Shown piece after piece: positions 7,790 through 15,082 of a DNA stretch of 21,294 bases (its first letter is position 1; every line of letters starts with the position of its first letter). The stretch comes from Candidatus Krumholzibacteriia bacterium (GTDB lineage Bacteria; Krumholzibacteriota; Krumholzibacteriia; LZORAL124-64-63): assembly GCA_027056825.1 (NCBI GenBank), contig JALUJS010000532.1:1-21294 (forward strand), given 5' to 3'. Made by a program: the position numbers and the translations under genes. Under the pieces are notes generated by a model, which was given only the letters and a program-made list of their open reading frames with translations, had not been told where the DNA came from and did not search any database.

Positions 7790-10232
7790 CGGATCCCTCT
7801 CCCGTTTCCGGGACCAAGACCACACTCCGGCGGCGTGCCCGCGGACGCTGACCGGACCGCTGGCCGCGGCCATGAACGACGCCTCCCGCGGTCGCACCGA
7901 GCAGGCCCTGCAACAGGTGGACACCTGGCTGTCCGCGTACGCCGCCGACCGCGACCGGGATCACGTGTCCGCCGCCGTGAGCCTGAAGGTGCGCTGCCTC
8001 ATCGACCGCAAGCGCCCCGCTGCCTGCCGACCTTTCCTGGACGAGGTCATCGGGCGCGGCTGGCTTGACGCCGACGACCCGGCGGTGCGCATCGCGGAGC
8101 TTCACCTGGCCTTGCTGGACGAGGACCACGCCGCGGTCAGGGATGGAGCCGTCGCCCTGCTGACCATCATTTCCAACCAGGCCGACCCCCGGCACGCCGA
8201 ACTGCGCCTGCTGCACGGGGCGGCCCTGCGCTGGCTGGGCGACACCCCCACCGCGCTCAGGGAGGTGGAGTTCGCCCACGCCGCCTTCACGGTGCTGGAC
8301 GATCCCGCCCGCGCCGCCGTGGCCGCCAACTTCATGGGTTGGACCCATCTGGCCGCCGGCCGCCTGGAGGACGCGCGGCGCTGGTTCGAGAAGAGTCTGG
8401 CGGTGCACGAGGAGCTGGGCCATTCCCTGCGCATGGCCCAGACCTACCAGAACCTGGCCATCGTCTGCTACAAGCAGGGCGATTACGATGTGGCCCTGGA
8501 ACTGCTGGACCGGGAGCAGGAGCTTGTCGCCGATCATCCGGACATGATCTGCCGGGCCCTGGTGGCCCGGGGGAACATCCGGCGCCTGCAGGGAGAGTTC
8601 GCCACCGCCAGGCGCCACCTGCTGGAGGCCTACTCCCTGGCCACCGAGAAGAGCCTGGCCCGCGAGCAGGCCCTGTGCCTGGAGTTCCTCGGCGACGTGC
8701 TGCGGGATGAGGGCAACCCGGCCGAGGCCCGCCTCTACTACCGGCGCGGCCTGGGCGTGGCCCGCGCCCTCGCCCCCCGCGGGGACCTGGTCATGGAACT
8801 GCTGCGGCGACGGGGCGAATGCCTGGACCTCGAAGGCGATCACATCGAGGCCAACGCCGTCCTGACCGAGGCGGCCGCCATCGGCAAGGCCGTGGATGAC
8901 CGCTTCGAGATCGCCGCCATCCGTCGCTGCCTCGGCCTGAACGCCGCCAACCTCGGCCGCTGGCAGTTGGCCACCGATCACCTGGAGGCCTCGCTGCGCG
9001 AGCTGCGGGACATGCGCGCCCGCCACGAGGCCATGCTCAGCGCCTACCACCTGGCGCGGACCCTGCTGCGCCGCATCGACGCCGGGCAGGCCGGCGCCGC
9101 CGCCGACCGCCTGCTGGAAACGGCCTGGCAGGCCGCCCTGCAGGCCCGGCAGTGGGAGCAGGAACTGGGCGTCGGCCCCGCCCCGGCACAGGTGGGAACG
9201 CTGGTCCGCGACATCTCGCGCAGGCGCCACCTTGCCGAGGACGGTATGGACGCAGCCCCGGCGGTCCGGCCCGGTTTCGCGCGCTCGACCCGCGTGATCG
9301 CCGTCTCCGAGACCCTGCGGCAGGTCCTGCAGCGGTGCGACGGATTCTCCCGCTACAAGAACCCCGTCCTGCTCGAGGGTGAAAGCGGAACCGGCAAGGA
9401 ACTGCTGGCCCGGCGCATCCATGAGACCAGCCCGCGGGGGTCCGTTCCCCTGGTCGTGATCAACTGCGCCTCCGCCTCCCCCGAGGCCCTGGCCCGGGAG
9501 ATCTTCGGCACCGCGCCCGGCGGGGCGCCCCACGTGCGCCGCCGCATGCCAGGCCTGGTGAACCAGGCCGAGGGCGGAGCCCTGCTGCTGAAGAATATCG
9601 AGGACCTGCCGCGGGACCTGCAGGGCCGCATCCTGCGCTTCATCCAGGAGGGCGTGTACCGGCCCGTGGGCGACGGCCGCGAGCGGCTGGCCAACGTCCG
9701 TGTGCTGGCCACCTGCGAGGCGGACCTGGCCAAGCGCACCGAGCAGGGATTCTTCCGCCAGGACTTGTATTTCCGGCTGAAGCAGATGCACGTGGCCGTG
9801 CCGCCCCTGCGCGAGCGCAGCGAGGACATCGTGCCCCTGCTGGATCACTTCCTGTCCCGCCTGGACGCCGCCCACGACTTCACCGCGCGCCAGGTGCTGG
9901 ATCTGCCCGGCCTGGAAGCCCTGGTCGGCCACGCCTGGCCCGGCAACGCCGTGGAGCTGGAAGCCCTGGCCCAGCAGATCTGGGTGAACCGGCAACAGGG
10001 GCGTCCCTGCCGCCTGCGGCTGCGGGACACCGCCCACGGACGGCTGCTCGAACTGGTCGAGGGCCCGCGCCGCGCCGGCTCCGGCCGCGGCGATCACCCA
10101 TCGGGAATGACCTGGAACTCCCTGGTCGCGCTCATCGAGCGGGCCGGCGGCAACAAGGCCCGGGTTGCCCGCAACCTTGGCATCTCGCGTGTGACGCTGT
10201 ACCGTTGGCTGGACCAGTTGAACCCCGAGTAG
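7779..10232 (+). CDS. TPR-AAA+-HTH regulator resembling a sigma54 activator with degenerate ATPase motifs
   Basis: This 817-residue cytoplasmic regulator has three parts. Residues about 30-470 are helical TPR-like repeats (for example AANFMGWTHLAAGRLEDARRW). Residues about 505-735 match the sigma54-activator AAA+ domain, with Walker A GESGTGKE at 534-541 and the arginine-finger region FFRQDLYFRL retained. The C-terminus (about 777-815) is a Fis-type helix-turn-helix (NKARVARNLGISRVTLYRWL). The GAFTGA loop that contacts sigma54 is replaced (FGTAPGGAPHV, 576-586). The Walker B acidic pair is K605-N606 (LLLKNIED). It should therefore bind DNA and perhaps ATP, but is unlikely to remodel sigma54. 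The TPR region probably senses a protein or peptide partner. GGGAGG precedes the ATG, and the gene overlaps the small exported protein by 11 bp. A permease follows after 13 bp. Confidence 0.85.
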   Translation: MRADGSLSRFRDQDHTPAACPRTLTGPLAAAMNDASRGRTEQALQQVDTWLSAYAADRDRDHVSAAVSLKVRCLIDRKRPAACRPFLDEVIGRGWLDADDPAVRIAELHLALLDEDHAAVRDGAVALLTIISNQADPRHAELRLLHGAALRWLGDTPTALREVEFAHAAFTVLDDPARAAVAANFMGWTHLAAGRLEDARRWFEKSLAVHEELGHSLRMAQTYQNLAIVCYKQGDYDVALELLDREQELVADHPDMICRALVARGNIRRLQGEFATARRHLLEAYSLATEKSLAREQALCLEFLGDVLRDEGNPAEARLYYRRGLGVARALAPRGDLVMELLRRRGECLDLEGDHIEANAVLTEAAAIGKAVDDRFEIAAIRRCLGLNAANLGRWQLATDHLEASLRELRDMRARHEAMLSAYHLARTLLRRIDAGQAGAAADRLLETAWQAALQARQWEQELGVGPAPAQVGTLVRDISRRRHLAEDGMDAAPAVRPGFARSTRVIAVSETLRQVLQRCDGFSRYKNPVLLEGESGTGKELLARRIHETSPRGSVPLVVINCASASPEALAREIFGTAPGGAPHVRRRMPGLVNQAEGGALLLKNIEDLPRDLQGRILRFIQEGVYRPVGDGRERLANVRVLATCEADLAKRTEQGFFRQDLYFRLKQMHVAVPPLRERSEDIVPLLDHFLSRLDAAHDFTARQVLDLPGLEALVGHAWPGNAVELEALAQQIWVNRQQGRPCRLRLRDTAHGRLLELVEGPRRAGSGRGDHPSGMTWNSLVALIERAGGNKARVARNLGISRVTLYRWLDQLNPE

Positions 10233-10245
10233 GGAGCCGGGCATA

Positions 10246-11547
10246 TTGGACCGTTTCTTCGCCATCTCCGCCCGTGGCAGCACCCCCGGCCGCGAGGCGG
10301 CCGCCGGCGTGGTCACTTTCCTGACCATGGGCTACATCATCTTCGTCAACCCCTCGGTGCTGGCCGCCGCGGGCATGGACCACGGTGCTGTGATCACGGC
10401 CACGATCCTGGCCGCGGCCTGCGGCACCCTGCTGGCCGGCCTGTGGGCACGGGTGCCCTTCGCCATGGCTCCGGGCATGGGGCTGAACGCGTTCTTCGCC
10501 TACAGCCTGGTGCTGGGCCGGGGGGTGACCTGGCAGACCGCCCTGGGCGTGGTGTTCGTCTCGGGCGCCGTCTTCTTGGTGCTGACCATCGTCGGCGCCC
10601 GGCGCCACGTCGTACGGGCCATCCCCGGGGATCTGCGCCTGGCCATCGCCGCGGGCATCGGCCTGTTCATCGCCTTCATCGGCCTGCAGAACCTGGGCCT
10701 GGTGACTGCGTCCGACGCCACCCTGGTGACCCTGGGCCGCCTGGACGGGACGGTGCTGCTGGGTCTGGCCGGCCTGGCGGTGATCGTGGTGATGGCCGCC
10801 CGGGGCCTTCCCGGCGGCATCCTGGCGGGGATCCTCACGGCCACGGTGCTGGCCGTGGCCACCGGCCGGGTGGAGGTTCCGGCGACCCTGGCGTCGGCTC
10901 CCCCGGGTCTGGGCCCGGTGCTGCTGAAGATGGATATCCCCGGCGCCCTGGCGTCGGGACTGTGGGGCGCGGTGTTCTCGTTCATGTTCGTGGACCTGTT
11001 CGACTCGGTGGGCACCATCATGGCCTGCAGCTACCAGGCGGGTTTCGTAGAGAACGACGGGGAGATCACCGGGCTGGACCGGGTGCTGGAGGCCGACGCG
11101 GTGGCCACCGTCATCGGCGCGGTCCTGGGCACCAGCACCACCACGACCTACATCGAATCGGGCGCCGGCATCGCCCAGGGCGGACGCACCGGCCTGACCG
11201 CGGTGGTCACCGCCGCGCTGTTCCTGCTGGCGTTGCCGCTGACCCCACTCATCGCCATGGTGCCTTCCTACGCCACCGCCCCGGCCCTGATCATGGTGGG
11301 CGTGCTGATGTTCTCGGGCGCCGGGCGCATCCGGTGGACCGAACCCGTGGCGGCCATCCCCGCCTTTTTGACCATGGTGCTGATGCCGCTGACCTACAGC
11401 ATCAGCATGGGGCTGGCTTTCGGCTTCATCACCCACGCGGTGGTGATGGCGGTCACCGGACGCGCCCGGCAGGTGCACCCGGTGCTGTGGGGAATCGCGG
11501 CGTTCTCGGTGCTGGAGATCGCGCTGACGGCGGGGTGGTATAGGTAA
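10246..11547 (+). CDS. NCS2 family purine permease (AzgA/PbuG-like)
   Basis: This 433-residue transporter has 12-14 hydrophobic segments and probably imports guanine/hypoxanthine (or adenine) by proton symport. AzgA-branch signatures are clear: TFLTMGYIIFVNPS near the N-terminus, APGMGLNAFFAYS at about 75-87, FMFVDLFDSVGT in the middle, and GTSTTTTYIESGAGIAQGGRTG later. The start is TTG at 10246, preceded by GGGAGCC. The next ATG (MGYIIF) would remove conserved residues, and DRFFAISARGSTPGREAAAG aligns with the family N-terminus, so TTG is preferred. It lies 13 bp after the regulator stop and may be in the same operon; whether the regulator controls purine uptake is unknown. Confidence 0.92.
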   Translation: MDRFFAISARGSTPGREAAAGVVTFLTMGYIIFVNPSVLAAAGMDHGAVITATILAAACGTLLAGLWARVPFAMAPGMGLNAFFAYSLVLGRGVTWQTALGVVFVSGAVFLVLTIVGARRHVVRAIPGDLRLAIAAGIGLFIAFIGLQNLGLVTASDATLVTLGRLDGTVLLGLAGLAVIVVMAARGLPGGILAGILTATVLAVATGRVEVPATLASAPPGLGPVLLKMDIPGALASGLWGAVFSFMFVDLFDSVGTIMACSYQAGFVENDGEITGLDRVLEADAVATVIGAVLGTSTTTTYIESGAGIAQGGRTGLTAVVTAALFLLALPLTPLIAMVPSYATAPALIMVGVLMFSGAGRIRWTEPVAAIPAFLTMVLMPLTYSISMGLAFGFITHAVVMAVTGRARQVHPVLWGIAAFSVLEIALTAGWYR

Positions 11548-11571
11548 AGGGTGGCATAGGTAAAATTTTGA

Positions 11572-11623
11572 GATAGTTGCCTGGGCAATAATTTCAAATG
11601 CAATTATTGCCCAGGCAAGTATC
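11572..11623. repeat. long perfect hairpin between permease and selenoprotein
   Basis: TTGCCTGGGCAATAATT (11577-11593) pairs perfectly with AATTATTGCCCAGGCAA (11602-11618) around an 8-base loop. After one G-G mismatch, GATA/TATC extend each arm to 22 bases (11572 and 11623). It is much more AT-rich than its surroundings. It lies 24 bases after the permease stop and 39 bases before the next start. No T-run follows on the plus strand, so it may be a non-canonical terminator, an mRNA-stabilising structure or a repeat-family member. Confidence 0.7.
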
Positions 11624-11662
11624 GCCAATATTTCACCGCATGATTCATGAAAGAGGTTAACC

Positions 11663-12235
11663 ATGGCCTGGATCAGCACCGTGAGCATCGAGGACGCCAC
11701 CGGCCGGCTGGCCGGGATCTACAGGGCCGCCATCAAGCGGGCCGGGCACATCGCCGGCATCGTGCGCCTGATGTCCATCGAACCGGAGACCCTGCAGGCG
11801 TCCATGGTCGTTTACCAGGCCACCGTGCTGCGGGAGAATTCACCCCTGCCGCGGTGGTTCCGGGAGCTGATCGCGGTGACGGTCTCGCGCCTGAACCACT
11901 GCCACTACTGAATCGAGTCGCACACCGCGGACCTCCGTGCCGAGGCTCCTTCAGACAAGGTCGACATCCTGGTTTCCGACGATCCCTCCGCCGCGCTGGA
12001 CCCGGCCCAACGGGCCCTGCTGGATCATGTGAACAAGGTGACGGTGGCGCCCTGGGAATGCCGTGAGGAAGATGTGGAAGCCTGCCGCCGCGCCGGCGCC
12101 ACCGATGCGATGATCCACGCTGCCGTGCAGACAGCAGCCTACTTCTGCTACATCAACCGGGTGGCCGACGGGTTGGGCGTGGACCTCGATCCGGGGATGG
12201 CGCCCTACCCTTCCGCCGGGCCCCACGTGAAATGA
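11663..12235 (+). CDS. AhpD-like peroxidase-related selenoprotein (CxxU), TGA at 11909-11911 read as Sec
   Basis: Read through the TGA at codon 83, this is a 190-residue protein of the carboxymuconolactone decarboxylase/AhpD superfamily, 'peroxidase-related enzyme' type. Conserved features run continuously across the TGA: E68 in FRELIAV, then LNHCHY-U-IESHTADL with C80, U83 and H87. In relatives this is CxxC-xxx-H, the thiol pair and proton-relay His of AhpD peroxidases. The C-terminal half (DPAQRALLDHVNKVT; YFCYINRVADGLGVDLDP) is intact and in frame. A CxxU centre should act in thiol- or selenol-based peroxide or disulfide reduction; the substrate is unknown. The ATG at 11663 has GAAAGAGG upstream. 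The natural stop at 12233-12235 overlaps the next ATG (ATGA), as in a real operon junction. The alternative is a nonsense-mutated cysteine codon; the undamaged downstream frame argues against that. Annotation treating TGA only as stop would end at 11911. Confidence 0.85.
11909..11948 (+). promoter_or_regulatory. candidate bacterial SECIS element after the UGA
   Basis: Directly after the UGA codon the mRNA can fold. GAG-TCG-CAC (11915-11923) pairs with GTG-(C)-CGA-(GG)-CTC (11937-11948) with small bulges. Alternatively CGCGG (11926-11930) pairs with CCGTG (11935-11939) around ACCU. In both folds the apex lies about 18-25 bases after the UGA, with GG at or beside the loop. Known bacterial SECIS elements sit just downstream of the UGA with the apical loop some 16-37 bases away and a G early in the loop. 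The fold was made by eye, not computed. Confidence 0.5.
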
Positions 12236-13935
12236 AAGGTGGTAGGGTCCGTCACCTCGGCGTTGCAGCCCTCGTCGCCGTGGCCGCGATCCTGGCCCAC
12301 CTGCCGGCCCTGCGGACCTGGTGGTGCCTCGACGACTGGGGCCAGCTCGCACGGGCCGCGGGCTACCTCACGGCTCCCGACGGCATCCCCGCCCGCTTTC
12401 TCAGCCAGCACCTCTGGTGGCGGTTGACCTGGCCCGTGCTGGGGTTGAATGCCCTCGGCCACTCCGTCCTGAGGCTGGTTCTGCACGCGGCCGCCGCCCT
12501 GGCCGTCGTCCGCATCGGACGGCGGACGGGCCTGGAACCCGCGCAACAACTGGTAAGCGGGCTGCTGTTCGCCGCCGCTCCGGTGTCCTTCACCATCCTC
12601 TACTGGGCCTCGGGCATCCAGGAACTGCTGGCCGGGGTCTGCGCGCTGTGGGCCGTCGAACGCTGGCTGGCCCGGGGGCGGTGGAACATCTTCCTGGCCG
12701 GTTTCCTGGCCCTGTGTTCCATCGCCGCCAAGGAGTCGGGGCTCGGCCTGCCGGTCATGTTCACCATCCTGTTGCTCGTCTGCCGCGAACATTCCCCGCG
12801 GGCGCGCATCATGCGCTGGGGCGTCATCGTGGTCCTGGCCGGGGCGGTCCTCTTCGAGATCGCGCTGGTCCGGCGACATTTCGCGTCCGGACCCTCGGAT
12901 CCCTACGCCACCGGCGGGCTCATGGTCATGCTGGGGAACCTGGGCAAATTCGGCTGGTGGACCGCCATACCCGGGGTGGTGTTCACCGGCCAGATGACCT
13001 GGCCCCGGGCCTGGTGCGGCATCGGCGTCCTTGTGGTCTGGGCCGTGGCTGGCGGGATCTTCTGGCGGAAGGAGCGGCGCCTGCCCGCGCTGGCCCTGGT
13101 CATGGCGCTTCTGTCCATCGCCCCAACGCTGCCGCTGCTCCATCAGGTGCGGCCCTACATGGGGTACATCCTCGCCGCCTGCGCGGCCCTCACCGTCGGG
13201 TCGCTGCTGCCGGGCATCCGCAGCGTCTCCCTGACCGTCGCGATCCTAGGTCTGCTGGCCGCGGTGGTCTGGGGAAACCTCACCATGACCCGGCGCATGG
13301 CCCGCGCCGATGACGCCGGGGTTCCCGCCGATCCCATCGTGCGCGCGGTGGCGGCCTCGCGCCGGACCGCCACGGATCTGCGGGCGGCCCTCGACCGGCT
13401 GCACCCGAACCTGGGTCCTGACCAGGGCCAGGGCCCGGAGCAGCGCCTGGCCATCTATCAGCCCCGGCTCAGACCATCGCGCGGGCCGGCCGACCCCGGG
13501 GACCCGACGCAGCCGGTCCATTCGGAAAAGTACCAGGTGCTCGAGGGCCCCCTGGGGGCCAGCCTGATCGCTGGCGTCCGGGACAAGACCGTGTGGACCG
13601 CCACCCTGCTGGAACTCGACCCCGGTTACCAGGTCGTCTGCGAAAAGGCCCACACCTTCGAGGCCTGGGGCGGTATGGACACGGCGGTGCTCTACGCCGC
13701 CGAACTCCAGATCGTCATGGGGAATTTCCCCGAGGCGGTCGCTTTCCTCGCTTACGCGTACGAGCACTTCGGTCCGCAGGCGGTGCGCCTGCCGCCGGAA
13801 GGAGCCGGAGTACCGGCGCGCGCCTTGGCGGCCAAGGGAGCCGACTTCGCACGGTTCCTCGACCGGGCCGTGGCCAAGGGGAAGATCGCCGCAGAGCGGG
13901 TTGGGGTTTATGGGAGGTTTTGTCCGGGAGGCTAG
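12232..13935 (+). CDS. GT-C-like multi-spanning membrane protein (putative glycosyltransferase)
   Basis: This 567-residue protein begins with a membrane span (about 8-27) followed by a short exported loop with D34-D35 in WWCLDDWGQL, the position of the catalytic acidic residues in GT-C enzymes. About nine further hydrophobic segments follow to about residue 355. The last roughly 200 residues are soluble, with a TPR-like helical stretch (YAAELQIVMGNFPEAVAFLAYAYEHFG). It resembles the uncharacterised O-mannosyltransferase-like proteins common in deltaproteobacteria and FCB bacteria, but I cannot name a substrate. The ATG overlaps the stop of the selenoprotein (ATGA), so translation is coupled. 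The stop TAG at 13933-13935 lies inside the terminal repeat of the palindromic element. Confidence 0.72.
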   Translation: MKGGRVRHLGVAALVAVAAILAHLPALRTWWCLDDWGQLARAAGYLTAPDGIPARFLSQHLWWRLTWPVLGLNALGHSVLRLVLHAAAALAVVRIGRRTGLEPAQQLVSGLLFAAAPVSFTILYWASGIQELLAGVCALWAVERWLARGRWNIFLAGFLALCSIAAKESGLGLPVMFTILLLVCREHSPRARIMRWGVIVVLAGAVLFEIALVRRHFASGPSDPYATGGLMVMLGNLGKFGWWTAIPGVVFTGQMTWPRAWCGIGVLVVWAVAGGIFWRKERRLPALALVMALLSIAPTLPLLHQVRPYMGYILAACAALTVGSLLPGIRSVSLTVAILGLLAAVVWGNLTMTRRMARADDAGVPADPIVRAVAASRRTATDLRAALDRLHPNLGPDQGQGPEQRLAIYQPRLRPSRGPADPGDPTQPVHSEKYQVLEGPLGASLIAGVRDKTVWTATLLELDPGYQVVCEKAHTFEAWGGMDTAVLYAAELQIVMGNFPEAVAFLAYAYEHFGPQAVRLPPEGAGVPARALAAKGADFARFLDRAVAKGKIAAERVGVYGRFCPGG

Positions 13936-14117
13936 CCCGGATTATTCATGAAGGAGCGTAGCGAGGATGAGGAAACAGCGCGACAGGAAAGGGGCTCGCA
14001 AGGATTTGCGAGGGAGGCGTACCCGGTGCGGTACGTTGACCGAGCAAATCCGAGAATGCCTTTCCTGTCGCGCTGTTAACCATCCGCAGTAGCTCCTTCA
14101 TGATTAATCCGGGCTAG
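13932..14117. repeat. 186-bp nested inverted-repeat element (MITE-like or structured intergenic repeat)
   Basis: The ends are 26-base terminal inverted repeats matching at 25 positions: 13932-13957 (begins CTAGCCCGGATTATTCATGA) and 14092-14117. Inside are a perfect 19-bp pair, AACAGCGCGACAGGAAAGG (13974-13992) with its complement at 14059-14077; then GGATTTGC (14002-14009) with GCAAATCC (14044-14051); then CGTAC/GTACG at the centre. The whole element can fold into one long hairpin. It encodes no protein. It separates convergent genes, so it could also end transcription both ways. No clear target-site duplication is visible; the flanking 4 bases do not match convincingly. Confidence 0.8.
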
Positions 14118-14171
14118 AAGCCGAGCGCGGCCAGCCTGGCTGTGGCCCGGATCCAGGGTCACGGTTTCTGG

Positions 14172-14954
14172 TTATGGCGCATGATCCCACACGAAATGCA
14201 GGTTGGTGGAACCGGTGACATCGCCATCGAAACGAAGCGTGCGGCCGGAATCCGGGTCGGTGAAGTAGAACCGCATGGTCGGGGTCAGGGTAATGGAACC
14301 GATGACCTCCCCATCTTCATTGACGGCCGGGAAGGGCTCCACATCAAACAGATATGGAAAAAGGCGCCGATCGGACAGGACGATGCGGCCTGCGGCATCG
14401 GTCGTTCCCATCACCCTTTGGCTGGGGTAGAGAATTGCCAGCAAAACCGGCCTGCGGACATCAAGCATCATGGTAGCCGTCTCAGTGTCTACCTGTGTCA
14501 GATGAACATAGTAGACCCCTGACGGCGCAAAGATCCCATCATCTTCCATACCGTTCCACATCCAGGCATGACTCCCGGCAGGAACGGCCTCCCTGCCCAG
14601 CAACCGTACGGTTTCCTTGGCGACATCTTCGATGGCGATGCTCACAGTTCCCGGCTGGGTGACTTCGAACGGAATTGTCAGCACGGGATTGAAGGGGCTC
14701 GGCCGGGGTTGGCCCAGCCCATTTTCCCGGAGCGAAGCCCGCAGCACCGGAGATTTTCCATCCTGGTAGAAAGGGGTATCCGGAGCCAGTCCCAGCTCAA
14801 GACCCGATACGGGGGATCCGGAGGGTGTAACCACCTCCAGGACCACATGGAAGGGCTCAGGGTCAACGATGGTTCCTCCATCGTTGCAGGCGCCGAGAAA
14901 TACGAGGGCAGAGGTCACGATCAGCCAGGCGACGAGCATCCTTTTATTGTTCAT
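14172..14954 (-). CDS. lipoprotein with FlgD-like Ig fold
   Basis: This 260-residue exported lipoprotein has a basic N-terminus, hydrophobic core and lipobox FLGAC, with C23 as the lipidated residue. The middle (about 80-155) matches the FlgD Ig-like/T9SS-type-A-like pattern: NPVLTIPFEVTQPGTVSIAI, then AGSHAWMWNGMEDDGIFAPS followed by GVYYVHL. This beta-sandwich is widespread in secreted proteins of FCB-group bacteria. The rest is beta-rich with no recognised catalytic motif, so a structural or binding role at the envelope is likely. GAAAGG (14962-14967) lies 7 bases before the ATG. The base composition looks less GC-rich than the neighbours, which hints at recent acquisition or relaxed constraint. 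It is transcribed toward the palindromic element. Confidence 0.75.
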   Translation of the reverse strand: MNNKRMLVAWLIVTSALVFLGACNDGGTIVDPEPFHVVLEVVTPSGSPVSGLELGLAPDTPFYQDGKSPVLRASLRENGLGQPRPSPFNPVLTIPFEVTQPGTVSIAIEDVAKETVRLLGREAVPAGSHAWMWNGMEDDGIFAPSGVYYVHLTQVDTETATMMLDVRRPVLLAILYPSQRVMGTTDAAGRIVLSDRRLFPYLFDVEPFPAVNEDGEVIGSITLTPTMRFYFTDPDSGRTLRFDGDVTGSTNLHFVWDHAP

Positions 14955-14990
14955 GATCCATCCTTTCTGAAAGGGTTCTGTTATGAATTG

Positions 14991-14999
14991 ATTCTATCA
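14991..14999 (-). promoter_or_regulatory. extended -10 promoter candidate for the lipoprotein
   Basis: Read leftward, the sequence is TGATAGAAT: a TGN extension with TAGAAT (5 of 6). No -35 match lies 17 bases upstream, as is usual for extended -10 promoters. The leader to the ATG at 14954 would be about 30 bases. Confidence 0.35.
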
Positions 15000-15013
15000 C
15001 ACTAGGCCGCTCA

Positions 15014-15039
15014 GACCCCCGACCATCCGGCCGGGGGTC
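15014..15039 (-). terminator. hairpin after the tricorn protease gene
   Basis: GACCCCCG (15014-15021) pairs with CGGGGGTC (15032-15039) around 10 bases, 44 bases beyond the protease stop. The stem is strong, but no T-run follows in the leftward direction, so termination is uncertain. It also lies just upstream of the lipoprotein -10 box. Confidence 0.35.
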
Positions 15040-15082
15040 CGTGTTCTCCGTCGCCCGCGGTCCCCCGCGGCGCCCGGGAGGG

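Noticed and set aside
7749..10328. 859-aa leftward open frame opposite the TPR regulator
   Set aside because: The opposite strand has clear TPR, AAA+ and HTH motifs; this frame has only Gly/Gln/Val-rich composition.
11663..11911. 82-residue stand-alone protein ending at the TGA
   Set aside because: It would end in the middle of the CxxC active site, while the conserved second half follows in the same frame; read-through as selenocysteine explains the data better.
11647..12066. 139-aa rightward frame overlapping the selenoprotein gene
   Set aside because: Out of frame with the CMD/AhpD reading; Arg/Gly/Pro-rich composition and no family features.
13932..14117. CRISPR-like or attC-like array
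   Set aside because: Only a single pair of inverted arms is present, with no regular direct repeats and spacers and no integron core sites.
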